Positions 15,301 to 21,920 of a stretch of DNA of 53,239 bases are shown piece after piece. The translations under genes were made by a program, and so were the position numbers. Source of the stretch: Tichowtungia sp964398915 (lineage in GTDB: Bacteria; Verrucomicrobiota; Kiritimatiellia; Kiritimatiellales; Tichowtungiaceae); contig CAYNOR010000013.1 of assembly GCA_964398915.1 (NCBI GenBank), positions 1 through 53,239 on the forward strand, written 5' to 3'. The number at the start of each line of letters is the position of its first letter. Position 1 is the first letter of the stretch. The notes below the pieces were generated by a model. That model did not search any database and was not told the origin of the DNA. It saw nothing but the letters and a program-made list of their open reading frames with translations.

Positions 15301-18232
15301 AACAGGTACAAATCCGAGTAGTGCGGACACGGACGGCGATGGTCTCCCTGATAAATGGGAGAGGAACAATGGTCTCGATCCGCTCATCAGTACGGGCGCT
15401 GACGGCGCACAGGGTGATCCCGATACAGACGGATTAATTAATATCGAGGAGTATCGTCACGGAACAGATCCAAAGAAGGCCGATAGTGATAATGACGGCA
15501 TGAATGATGGGCAAGAGGTGAGAAATGGAACTAACCCCTTAGATCCAGACACCGATGGTGACGGTATGTCCAACGCTTGGGAACTCGATAATAATTTAAA
15601 TCCATTGCTTAATGATGGGGCTGCTGATGCGGACAGCGATGGATTGACTAATCTTGCCGAGTTCCGGAATAGAACTAACCCTAAAAAAGCAGATACGGAT
15701 GAGGATGATCTGCCTGATGGCTGGGAAGTAAGTAACGGGCTTAATCCTTTAGTGAACGATGCGAATGTAGATTCTGACGGTGACGGGTTGACGAATCTCC
15801 AAGAATACACGCTAAAAACTAGTCCAAAGGTTAGCGATACGGATGGTGATGGTATGCAGGACGGTTGGGAAGTGACGAACGGGCTCGACCCGTTTGTGAT
15901 GAGTGATGCGTTTCTTGATTCGGATAACGACGGGTTGACCAATTTGCATGAGTTTACAATCGGAACGAATCCGAAGCAAAATGACAGTGACAGTGATGGG
16001 ATGCCAGATGGTTGGGAAGTGACGAATGGGCTCAATCCTCTTTTAAACGATGCCGCTGGGGATCCGGATTTAGATGATGCAAAAAATCTTCTTGAATATC
16101 AGAATGGAACAGATCCGCAGGCCCCGGATGCAATTTATTTAGATTCTGACGGCGATGGCATGCCGGATGGCTGGGAGGTTTCAAATGGGTTTAATCCAAA
16201 CAATTCATCTGATGCTGCATTGGATTCAGATAGTGATGGTTTGACCAATTTGAAGGAATATCAAAATGGTGCCAATCCGCATGTGACAGACTCGGATGGG
16301 GATGGGTTGACCGATGGTGATGAAGTAAATATTTTTCATACGCAACCCGTTAATGTGTATGATCCAATCTTTGTTGATGATGATGGACCATTAGATCCAT
16401 TTGAAGGATCCCCATGGGACAGCGATCCTGATGAAAATGGAAGGATGGCACATCCTTTTGATGCGATTCAGAAGGCCGTTGATGTCGCAACAAATGGGAT
16501 GACCGTTTTGGTAACCAATGGACTCTATGCTGGAGAAGGGAATTACGATATTTCTACTCGCGGGAAGGCGATAACAATTCGGTCTTGGAATGGGAAAGCC
16601 AATACATTTATTAATTCAGGGGGGGCAGGATCGGGCTTTATTATTTCTAATGGAGAAAAAACAAATACTGTCATTAGAGGATTCTCGATTACTACTACAT
16701 TAAGTGCCTGTTCGGATGGCGACTGTGATAGGGAGGATGGAATTGTCCTGATTGGTTCGAGTCCATATATTACCGATTGCAGGATTTACGAATGTGAACT
16801 ATCAGCCATTTCTTGTTCTGATGGATCGAAACCAGTTATTGAAAATTGTGAAATCGAGTCAGTACGAAACGGAATTTGGGCGGAAGATTCAACGCCTCAT
16901 GTGATTAGCAATAGGGTTAGCAATGTTGGAAATAGACTTGCTGGGAGCGCAGGAATAGGTATTTATGCGACTGGCAGTTCCAATTTAATGGTTGAAGCAT
17001 CTGTCATTTCCAATTGTAACGGACGGGGTGTTTCTGTAGTTAATGATCGCAACGCATCTCTTTTGAGAAGTACGGTTGAAAATTGTCGCGGAGGGGTTGT
17101 TTTTGACAACAGCGGCACACTGATTGAGCGTTGCATTATTCGCTATAATGATGCGCCAAATTATTGGACTTCAAATAGAGTGAACTACGTGTGTTTAACT
17201 TTATTCACGCTCGGCAATACGAATTTTGTCGACAGGGTTGACGAGGATGAAAACGGCGGAGGAATCCTTTTGTTGCGTGGTTCGTCGCCGTTGATTCGAA
17301 ATAGTCTGATTGAAGGGAACCGGACTTGGGCTGATGATCCGACCCCTCATCATAATGAAGTGGGTGAGCTTATTCAGGATTACGGCCTCGGTGGCGGTAT
17401 TTATGTTGGAACCAATTGCAGTCCGACTGGGGTTAATTGCACGGTGGTAAATAATCATGCAAATACTCGTGGTGGCGGGCTGAGTTCCAGTGGACAATTT
17501 TTCATGCTCAATATGATCTATTGGGGCAATACAGCCGATGATGCGTTAATTGATAAGGATAGTGCGGGAGTCTTTTTCAGAACAAATAGGTTGTCGTTGT
17601 TATACCGGAATCTCCATTGCCGTAGCGGGAATATTAGCCCCTGGTACAGTGCTATTCAGTATGGTTATCCTGGGGCGATGATCTCGACAACTAACGATCC
17701 ATTGTTTGTTGGCGGAGGAAATTATCGACTTTCTTCTACGAATTCACCTTGTTATGACAAGGGGACTTTCCATTTGGTTCCGTTGCTCGATCTCGATGGG
17801 AACCAGCGGCCAACGGCTTTGCCAGCTCGTGTAGATATGGGGTGCTATGAATATGGTGCGGTGCCCTCAGCGCCAGATGCCATTGCTGATTTAATCGGTG
17901 GCGCGGCTCCTGATCCTTTGGCTGATGCCGATAGCGATGGATTGTCCAATGGTGATGAAATGATTGCCGGTACGGACATTTATAATAGCGATGATTATTT
18001 CCGTGTTTATCACGAGCAAAGTCATGTGGATGGGTCAGTGCGGGTTGCATGGCAGTCTGTTGTTGGGTGCTTATACATCGTGCAGTCTACAGACAACTTG
18101 ATTAGCGGAGTTTGGAGTAATATCGAAATCTCTGGACAGGTTGAACAAATCGGAACTGGAAGCGCTATGTTTTACGAAACGCAGGCTCCAGAGGCTGTCC
18201 GCTATTATCGCGTTCAGGTGCGTCAGCCATAG
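9365..18232 (+). CDS. Giant secreted S8 subtilisin-family protease with TSP3, LVIVD and beta-helix modules
   Basis: 2955 residues. Signal peptide at 1-25; propeptide at about 130-215; S8 catalytic domain at about 235-530 with Asp260 (AVIDTGID), His316 (HGHGTHCAG), oxyanion Asn408 (AAGND) and Ser476 (GTSMACPHVAG), all present, so probably active. Then two TSP3 units; LVIVD-like beta-propeller repeats at about 615-895 (NYAYVADGDNGLVILDIS); TSP3 blocks at about 896-1350 and 1846-2332 (consensus DSDGDGMPDGWEVSNGLNP); two homologous right-handed beta-helix modules at about 1352-1845 and 2333-2830 (each starting FVDDD and ending RVDMGCYE); and a C-terminal module (about 2879-2955) of the W-x-S-x-x-G-x-x-Y-x-V type common at PVC exoprotein ends. 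TSP3 repeats bind calcium and form rigid stalks. An AGGTG ribosome site precedes the ATG. Location right after the secretin suggests export by that machine. Confidence 0.93.
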   Translation: MKRKLLLFVVVGLVLAAGLSGYKLFHQAGPAAGVRSDASIASKSSVAEIPEVSAPLLPADAPRSAVSRNVSQPEPDVQIVAAPGDRLQPVAEAQIIDQRVKTVSKDQKKRELLVKAGGKYPFHRVEETLVKVDGADAYTIAARTEMVADHVLVKLQTGKTEADLRGMLLRYGLSTLHELTLPGVYRIPLKAPTLDAVPEALSIFSGESVLAYAEPDYFSFITKAPNDMINYDLWGMVKINATGAWETTTGSTNVVVAVIDTGIDLTHPDLVSNLWINVVEANGVAGVDDDGNGKIDDLNGWDFVNNDKMPTDDHGHGTHCAGTVGAVGNNGQGVVGVCWTVRLMALKAGDGMGLLADSDVAEAIRYASDKKANIISASFGGTSASDTARDAITYANSKGILFVAAAGNDSVNNDAVPHYPSSYDIPNVVSVAATDQNDQLATFSNYGKTSVDLAAPGVSIYSTIPDGKFDAMQGTSMACPHVAGAAALFLSANPTFTPLQVKEALLNTVDKLSALAAKTVSGGRLNVYNLLALKDSDGDGMPDEWEDANGLDKTITSDAVLNPDGDHLNNLNEYLNRCNPNNPDTDGDSLWDGWEVTYGFDPNSSTGSLAAATSHGHFDTSGDARNVAVISNYAYVADGDNGLVILDISNPKTPVLVSSYDTDGIAYDVVVDATNAYVADGANGLVIVSITNKANPSLAGWTNTPGTASGVAVQSNYVYLADGTNSLMTFDVSNPALPRVTADDSYYYNMHDVFVQGSSIYATLFENLWRFSLANPAVPVRSAYAGFTGSNMTGIHGSGSIIAAAAGANGVKIMNTNLVVLGGYDTAGTASGVFVISNYVYVADGTNGLVVLNISNPASPVIAVRVPTTGSASGVCVKNGYTYVAEGTSGIEIFSILPDADGDGLDDAWELQYFGNTSQLATNDFDSDGIINWGEYLAGLHPTNSDQDADGLIDGTDEVRVYNTDPRTVDTDGDGLVDGYDGVVSTNRYPAGVDLDSDGFVDGELDAGTSPTRADTDGDGMNDGWEYRYGLNPLVPGGSDDGDSDGLTDLQESQNNTHPNNNDTDTDGMKDGWEVLYGLNPLVNDSALDPDADGLTNLKEQEVGTNPKNSDSDGDSMPDGWEWTYSPSNSINSAYFSTNSYVLHPTNSADALYDADSDGLTNKWEYINGCSPLNVDSDGDRMLDSWEVTHGLLARPGDGTNGVHGAYGDPDGDKLLNIQEYSLATTGLWSLVYTSVTGAPSSFLFGTPFQSPGMPGSTDPQVGDSDGDGLTDLYEITIHTGTVVSAGITNFITYVTNPNDSDTDNDGFSDSWEIAHQFNPISQEPLTIDRDGDGLGDDVEILLGTQPNNARDPVFVDDDAPGDPWPLDPQTSDPLENGTIGHPFDAIQEAINVASNGWTVLITNGTYWGEGNYNINPNGKAITIKSWNNNPDETIVNSLGYGAVFVLNSGELTNTVIKGLGMTVTLSECSDNNCDSENGITLSNASPRIENCIIYDCALDGIRGLNNSSPVVKDCTIFNVLNGIWCTGGSSPYIENCDIYNIGHIWSGDVGIGIYVDGSSGLYIGGTNTIIDRCNGRGIFIKDSVNAAVVRTMVTDSAGGMTLDNSSPRVEQCIIQNNQAPNYFIDSNNVAVVAAQFFPNGLEREKDTVNEDENGGGILMLRGSAPFFVNSLIVSNRTWAEDPQFKDRKMLPDYGLGGGLYIGDGCSPTGVNCTVANNHANTRGGGLSSFQSPFLRNMIFWGNTASDATISGNTRIVSSDSTYRNLHCRSGSINIWYSDIQYGYPTAVLCSTNNPLFSGADDYHLSRTNSPCYDKGTFFLAPTNDLDGNLRPTNLPLRVDMGCYEFIDSDGDNMNDAWEVENGLNWLINDAAGDPDGDGLTNLQEYLIHTDPKNSDTDGDGLNDKAEIDAGTDPNRPDTDGDDLNDSYEVSSGLNPKNSDTDGDEMPDGWEVRYGLNPLTDDASGDADSDILTNLFEYQTGTNPSSADTDGDGLPDKWERNNGLDPLISTGADGAQGDPDTDGLINIEEYRHGTDPKKADSDNDGMNDGQEVRNGTNPLDPDTDGDGMSNAWELDNNLNPLLNDGAADADSDGLTNLAEFRNRTNPKKADTDEDDLPDGWEVSNGLNPLVNDANVDSDGDGLTNLQEYTLKTSPKVSDTDGDGMQDGWEVTNGLDPFVMSDAFLDSDNDGLTNLHEFTIGTNPKQNDSDSDGMPDGWEVTNGLNPLLNDAAGDPDLDDAKNLLEYQNGTDPQAPDAIYLDSDGDGMPDGWEVSNGFNPNNSSDAALDSDSDGLTNLKEYQNGANPHVTDSDGDGLTDGDEVNIFHTQPVNVYDPIFVDDDGPLDPFEGSPWDSDPDENGRMAHPFDAIQKAVDVATNGMTVLVTNGLYAGEGNYDISTRGKAITIRSWNGKANTFINSGGAGSGFIISNGEKTNTVIRGFSITTTLSACSDGDCDREDGIVLIGSSPYITDCRIYECELSAISCSDGSKPVIENCEIESVRNGIWAEDSTPHVISNRVSNVGNRLAGSAGIGIYATGSSNLMVEASVISNCNGRGVSVVNDRNASLLRSTVENCRGGVVFDNSGTLIERCIIRYNDAPNYWTSNRVNYVCLTLFTLGNTNFVDRVDEDENGGGILLLRGSSPLIRNSLIEGNRTWADDPTPHHNEVGELIQDYGLGGGIYVGTNCSPTGVNCTVVNNHANTRGGGLSSSGQFFMLNMIYWGNTADDALIDKDSAGVFFRTNRLSLLYRNLHCRSGNISPWYSAIQYGYPGAMISTTNDPLFVGGGNYRLSSTNSPCYDKGTFHLVPLLDLDGNQRPTALPARVDMGCYEYGAVPSAPDAIADLIGGAAPDPLADADSDGLSNGDEMIAGTDIYNSDDYFRVYHEQSHVDGSVRVAWQSVVGCLYIVQSTDNLISGVWSNIEISGQVEQIGTGSAMFYETQAPEAVRYYRVQVRQP
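13420..14905 (+). repeat. Beta-helix module, first copy
   Basis: Encodes residues about 1352-1847 of the giant protease. It begins with DPVFVDDD, contains GHPFDAIQEAINVASNGWTV, a DENGGGILMLRGSAPFFVNS block and NCTVANNHANTRGGGLSS, and ends DMGCYE. Each rung of the helix is a short strand ending in N-C or S-P turns. The second copy at 16363-17860 matches it along its length in protein but is diverged in DNA, so this is an old internal duplication. Confidence 0.85.
14906..16362 (+). repeat. TSP3 repeat array
   Basis: About ten to twelve consecutive units with the pattern D-x-D-G-D-G-x-x-D-x-W-E-x-x-x-G-L-N-P followed by D-x-D-x-D-G-L-T-N-L-x-E-Y. The acidic DxDxDG loops are calcium-binding. A comparable array covers about 12050-13420. 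The array is more A+T-rich in third codon positions than the protease domain. Confidence 0.85.
16363..17860 (+). repeat. Beta-helix module, second copy
   Basis: Encodes residues about 2333-2832. Same landmarks as the first copy in the same order: DPIFVDDD, AHPFDAIQKAVDVATNGMTV, DENGGGILLLRGSSPLIRNS, NCTVVNNHANTRGGGLSS, DMGCYE. The 14-residue spacing and the metal-free Asn/Ser-rich rungs are conserved between copies. Confidence 0.85.
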
Positions 18233-18256
18233 GGTTCCAATACCAGTAGTACAGAG

Positions 18257-18293
18257 AGCGGACGTCTCCTCAATGAGGCGTCCGTTCTTTTTT
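18257..18293 (+). terminator. Rho-independent terminator of the giant protease gene
   Basis: Arms GCGGACGTCTC and GAGGCGTCCGT enclose a CTCAAT loop, with one T-G wobble, and are followed by TTCTTTTTT. It lies 25 bases after the stop codon and separates this gene from the convergent purN. Confidence 0.9.
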
Positions 18294-18302
18294 AACAACA
18301 AC

Positions 18303-18884
18303 TCACCCGGTGAAGTCTGCGGCGATTTTCTGCAACGCCTCGGGGTAGGCGATATGTTCCTGCTTGTGAATACGGTTCATCAAAGTTTCGACTGTGTCGT
18401 CGGGGAGTACTGATACGTTGCGCTGACAGATGACCGGACCGGTATCAATGCCGCCGTCAACAAAATGCACCGTGCACCCGGTTTCTTTGGCTCCTGATTC
18501 GAGCGCTTGACGTCCGGCATCGAGTCCGGGAAAGGCGGGAAGCAGGGATGGGTGGATATTGATGATTCGCCCCGCAAAGGCATGGAGCAGGCCGGGTTTT
18601 ACAATCCGCATAAATCCGGCAAGGGCAATAAAGTTTCCACCATGCTGTTTAATGATTTCAATCGCACGCTGTTCCGCCTCGCCATCGAGTTTGGTTTTGA
18701 ATGGCGCACAGTCAACGTAGATGGCGGGATGGCCCAGTTTGCGGGCACGTTCGAGAATGTAAGCGTCTTTCACGTCGGAAATGACGCAGGCAATACGGGC
18801 GGTAAGGCGTCCGGCGGCGATGGCTTCGGCGATGGCTTGATAGTTCGAGCCTGATCCTGACCCAAAAACGGCCAAATTTAACAT
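18303..18884 (-). CDS. purN: Phosphoribosylglycinamide formyltransferase
   Basis: 193 residues, normal for PurN. It transfers a formyl group from 10-formyl-THF to GAR in the third step of purine synthesis. The substrate phosphate loop GSGSGSNYQA is at residues 8-17; the catalytic Asn-His pair is in NIHPSLLPAFPG (about 109-120), and the catalytic Asp lies in the GIDTGPVI segment (about 146). Convergent with the giant protease gene and divergent from dut (90-bp gap). purB lies 12.8 kb away, so purine genes are scattered here. Confidence 0.95.
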   Translation of the reverse strand: MLNLAVFGSGSGSNYQAIAEAIAAGRLTARIACVISDVKDAYILERARKLGHPAIYVDCAPFKTKLDGEAEQRAIEIIKQHGGNFIALAGFMRIVKPGLLHAFAGRIINIHPSLLPAFPGLDAGRQALESGAKETGCTVHFVDGGIDTGPVICQRNVSVLPDDTVETLMNRIHKQEHIAYPEALQKIAADFTG

Positions 18885-18974
18885 TCGTACGGTTCCTTTC
18901 CCTGATTTGACTGGATTTGGAGGATAAACCGGATTTTAATCCGCTGTCCAATCCGTAATCTTCAAGAAAGGTAA

Positions 18975-19415
18975 ATGATGAAGCTTTTTATTAAACCGCA
19001 TAATGAAACCGCCCGGGAGTTTTACCGGAATCATGGCCATTTTCATGATGGCGATGCCGGCCTGGACCTGTATGTGCTTGAAGACATCACCTTCGAGCCG
19101 GGCGAAACAAAGCCGATCAAGCTGGGTATTTCCTGTGAACCGCAAGATGGCCGGGCCTATTATCTGTTTCCCCGGTCGAGTATTTCTAAAACCCCATTGC
19201 GCATGTCCAACTCCATCGGACTGATTGACGGCGGCTATCGCGGCGAGATCATGGCGATGTGTGACCATATAAAAACTGAATCGTATACCGCTGAAAAAGG
19301 GCAGCGCCTTTTTCAACTCGTAGCAACAGACAGTTCTCCGGTTCATTACGAGTTAGTTGATGAACTTTCTGCCACAACACGGGGCGCCGGCGGGTTTGGC
19401 AGCACCGGGGCATAG
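18975..19415 (+). CDS. dut: dUTP diphosphatase
   Basis: 146 residues. Trimeric dUTPase motifs are visible: motif 1 DAGLDLYVLE, motif 2 PRSSISKTPLRMSNSIG, motif 3 GLIDGGYRGEI with the catalytic Asp, motif 4 KGQRLFQLV and the glycine-rich motif 5 RGAGGFGSTG at the C-terminus. It hydrolyses dUTP to dUMP and PPi, keeping uracil out of DNA and feeding thymidylate synthesis. The N-terminus has an unusual NHGHFHDG stretch just before motif 1. Two ATGs (18975, 18978) are adjacent; AAGAAAGG precedes them. Confidence 0.95.
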   Translation: MMKLFIKPHNETAREFYRNHGHFHDGDAGLDLYVLEDITFEPGETKPIKLGISCEPQDGRAYYLFPRSSISKTPLRMSNSIGLIDGGYRGEIMAMCDHIKTESYTAEKGQRLFQLVATDSSPVHYELVDELSATTRGAGGFGSTGA

Positions 19416-19438
19416 GGCTTTTACTGCCGGATTTAAGC

Positions 19439-20341
19439 TTAACGGAGGGCACTTCGTTTTTTATAGGCCGTCGGACTTTCACCCATCAGTTTATTAAACT
19501 GGCGGGTGAAATAGTTGCTGTCGCTGAAGCCGCATCCAAGGGCGATTTCAGTGACGGATCCGTCTGTAGTGCGTAACAGAGCGGCTGCTTTCTGGATGCG
19601 CAGGCGGATCAGGTAATCAACCGGAGTTTGTCCGGTGGCTTTACGAAAAACCCGCATCAGGTTGCTGCGCGACATGTGGGCAATTTTCAGCAGATCGTCG
19701 AGTTTCCACTCTCTGGAAAACTCGTTTTCCAGCACGCCGATTACATGACCGACACGCAGCAGGGCCCGGGATTCCGTTGTGCTCGTTTCATTATAGGCTC
19801 GCGAAAGATAAACGATCAATTCCAGCAACTTGGCTCGCAAGGCGACCTCATAGCCGGCTGATTTTCCGTCGCACTCCGCAGTCATCTCGTCGACGATTTG
19901 CTCTACATGGGCGAGGGGAATGCGTGTGAGATGCAGGCGGCTGGCGAAGCGGTGCCGGCGTCGATAAGAGGGTTCGAGCATGAACAGGGCGCAGTAGCCG
20001 GACATTTTGCGCAGTTCGTTCTCCGGAAGGCCGATCCGGGTTGGATCATACATGATGTTGATTAATTCAAGATTCTGCCGGTCATGGAAATAGTGACTCT
20101 GTTGCCCTTGCAGCAGGAAAACGTCTCCGGTCGTTACCGGAAAGTCGCTCCGTTCCAGCCAGTGCATGGCATTCCCTTGTGTAACGATCACCAGCTCGCA
20201 AAAATCATGGCGGTGTTCGACTTCGGTTAAATCATGCGGATGGGAAGGGGTGTGTGCCGGATCGGTCCGCACACGGCGAACCCCCAGCGGAAAGCCGGAC
20301 GGGTCAAAATAGTGGATTCGATCTGCAATAGCCTTTTTCAT
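19439..20341 (-). CDS. AraC/XylS-family regulator of the xylose locus
   Basis: 300 residues: an N-terminal cupin sensor (VEHRHDFCELVIVTQGNAMH, about 41-60) and a C-terminal pair of helix-turn-helix motifs (WKLDDLLKIAHMSRSNLMRV, then VTEIALGCGFSDSNYFTRQF), with the family end motif GESPTAYKK. The sensor type is that of RhaS/RhaR-like sugar regulators. It is divergently transcribed from xylB across 94 bases that contain an inverted repeat, so it most likely controls the xylose genes in response to a pentose. The ligand is inference from context. Confidence 0.88.
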   Translation of the reverse strand: MKKAIADRIHYFDPSGFPLGVRRVRTDPAHTPSHPHDLTEVEHRHDFCELVIVTQGNAMHWLERSDFPVTTGDVFLLQGQQSHYFHDRQNLELINIMYDPTRIGLPENELRKMSGYCALFMLEPSYRRRHRFASRLHLTRIPLAHVEQIVDEMTAECDGKSAGYEVALRAKLLELIVYLSRAYNETSTTESRALLRVGHVIGVLENEFSREWKLDDLLKIAHMSRSNLMRVFRKATGQTPVDYLIRLRIQKAAALLRTTDGSVTEIALGCGFSDSNYFTRQFNKLMGESPTAYKKRSALR

Positions 20342-20359
20342 AAACGCGGGATTATCGTG

Positions 20360-20383
20360 CTTGAATTTGGGAGTATATTCAAG
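20360..20383. promoter_or_regulatory. Inverted-repeat operator candidate in the xylose divergent region
   Basis: CTTGAAT and ATTCAAG are perfect 7-base inverted arms with centres 17 bp apart. It lies 19 bases upstream of the regulator start and 53 bases upstream of xylB. The placement suits autoregulation plus activation by the AraC-type protein. Confidence 0.45.
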
Positions 20384-20435
20384 GCAGAGGAGCCGGAATA
20401 TTGGAATAGTGCAGAACTGAAATAGGGGAGAACGT

Positions 20436-21920
20436 ATGGCTTATCTGCTCGGAATTGATGTGGGAAGTTCGTCGGTGAAGGCCTCATTGCTGGACGTGCA
20501 GACGGGACGTTGTGCGGGCAGCGCGTTTTATCCGAAAACCGAGCAGAAGATCGAATCTCCTCAGCCGGGGTTTGCGGAGCAGGATCCTCAGCTCTGGTAC
20601 GCCTGTGCAAAGGATGCCGTGCGCGAGGCCATGAGCAAAGCTCAAGCCCGGTCCGACGATGTCAAAGCCATCGGCATCGCCTACCAAATGCACGGCCTGG
20701 TCTGCGTGGACAGACAACAGAATATTTTGCGCCCGGCCATTATCTGGTGTGACAGCCGCGCGGTACCGTACGGTAAAGCCGCTTTCGCAGCGCTCGGCAC
20801 CGAAAAATGTCTGAGTCATCTGATGAACTCACCCGGCAACTTTACCGCTGCCAAGCTGGCATGGGTCAAAGAAAACGAACCGGCGCTCTACGCGAAGATC
20901 GATAAGATTATGCTGCCGGGCGACTGGCTGGCGATGAAGCTGACCGGTGAAACCCGCACGACGGCATCCGGTCTTTCTGAAGGAATCCTCTGGGATTTTA
21001 AAAATGAGCAACCAGCGAAAATAGTGCTTGATCAGTTCGGTTTTAACGAATCCATCCTTCCGCAAATCGTTCCAACCTTTGGATTTCAGGGCTGCATTTC
21101 AGAAAAAGCGGCGGACGAGTTTGGGTTGAAGGCTGGTACACCGGTTTCCTATCGCGGCGGCGATCAGCCGAACAATGCGCTTTCTCTGAATGTGCTGAAT
21201 CCCGGCGAAATCGCCGCCACGGCAGGCACCTCCGGCGTGGTCTACGGCGTGACCGATAAGAAGCAGTTTGACCCGCAATCGCGCGTTAACACCTTCGCGC
21301 ATGTGAACCACACGGCGGCTGATCCGCGTCTGGGCGTACTGCTCTGTATCAACGGAACCGGCATTTTGAAAGCCTGGGTCAAGCGGTTGCTGGGCAATAT
21401 CTCCTACGACGAAATGAATGCACTGGCGGAATCTGTGCCGGTCGGCTGCGACGGTCTGACGATTCTGCCGTTCGGAAACGGATCGGAACGTGTGCTCGGC
21501 AACCGTAATGTCGGCGCGCAGATTGCCGGGCTCGATTTTAACCGGCACAGCCGCGCCCACCTTTGCCGTGCGGTGCAAGAAGGTGTCGTCTTTTCGTTCA
21601 TGTACGGCATGGAGGTAATGAAAGAAACCGGCATAGAAATCAAAACCATTCGAGCCGGATTCGCCAATATGTTTATGAGCGATGTGTTTTGTAAAACGCT
21701 GGCGGGCGTTAGCGGCGCGAAAATCGAGTTGTACGAAACCGACGGAGCGCTCGGTGCAGCGCGCGGCGCGGGCATCGGGGCCGGAATCTACGGCTCGTTC
21801 GAAGAGGCGTTCCGGACTCTGGAAAAACGGAATGAGATTCTTCCGGAGTCTGGAAACTATGCGAATGCCTACGCCGAATGGAAACGGTATTTGAATCTCA
21901 TCTTAAAGGAAGAAAGATGA
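20436..21920 (+). CDS. xylB: Xylulokinase
   Basis: 494 residues, a full-length FGGY kinase. The N-terminal ATPase lobe begins YLLGIDVGSSSVKASLLD, the substrate segment reads YQMHGLV, and the catalytic Asp is Asp243 in YRGGDQPNNAL. The second lobe has EIAATAGTSGVVYG for adenosine binding. It phosphorylates D-xylulose made by XylA, feeding the pentose phosphate pathway. The GGGGAG ribosome site is 6 bases before the ATG. The stop overlaps the next gene by ATGA. Two copies of the TTCC-N7-GGAA palindrome lie near its 3' end (21810 and 21841), in different frames. Confidence 0.94.
   Translation: MAYLLGIDVGSSSVKASLLDVQTGRCAGSAFYPKTEQKIESPQPGFAEQDPQLWYACAKDAVREAMSKAQARSDDVKAIGIAYQMHGLVCVDRQQNILRPAIIWCDSRAVPYGKAAFAALGTEKCLSHLMNSPGNFTAAKLAWVKENEPALYAKIDKIMLPGDWLAMKLTGETRTTASGLSEGILWDFKNEQPAKIVLDQFGFNESILPQIVPTFGFQGCISEKAADEFGLKAGTPVSYRGGDQPNNALSLNVLNPGEIAATAGTSGVVYGVTDKKQFDPQSRVNTFAHVNHTAADPRLGVLLCINGTGILKAWVKRLLGNISYDEMNALAESVPVGCDGLTILPFGNGSERVLGNRNVGAQIAGLDFNRHSRAHLCRAVQEGVVFSFMYGMEVMKETGIEIKTIRAGFANMFMSDVFCKTLAGVSGAKIELYETDGALGAARGAGIGAGIYGSFEEAFRTLEKRNEILPESGNYANAYAEWKRYLNLILKEER
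21810..21824. repeat. TTCC-N7-GGAA palindrome in xylB
   Basis: TTCCGGACTCTGGAA, read as F-R-T-L-E in XylB. A member of the dispersed family described in the findings. Confidence 0.7.
21841..21855. repeat. TTCC-N7-GGAA palindrome in xylB
   Basis: TTCCGGAGTCTGGAA, read as L-P-E-S-G-N, so in another reading frame than the copy 31 bases upstream. Confidence 0.7.

Noticed and set aside
15457..16035. A 192-codon reverse frame inside the TSP3 array
   Set aside because: It is Ser/Pro/Phe-rich only because the repeated Asp-Gly-Asp codons read that way on the other strand.
12050..16362. TSP3 DNA repeats as a tandem satellite
   Set aside because: The units are similar in protein but strongly diverged in DNA, so this is protein-level repetition and not a recent satellite.
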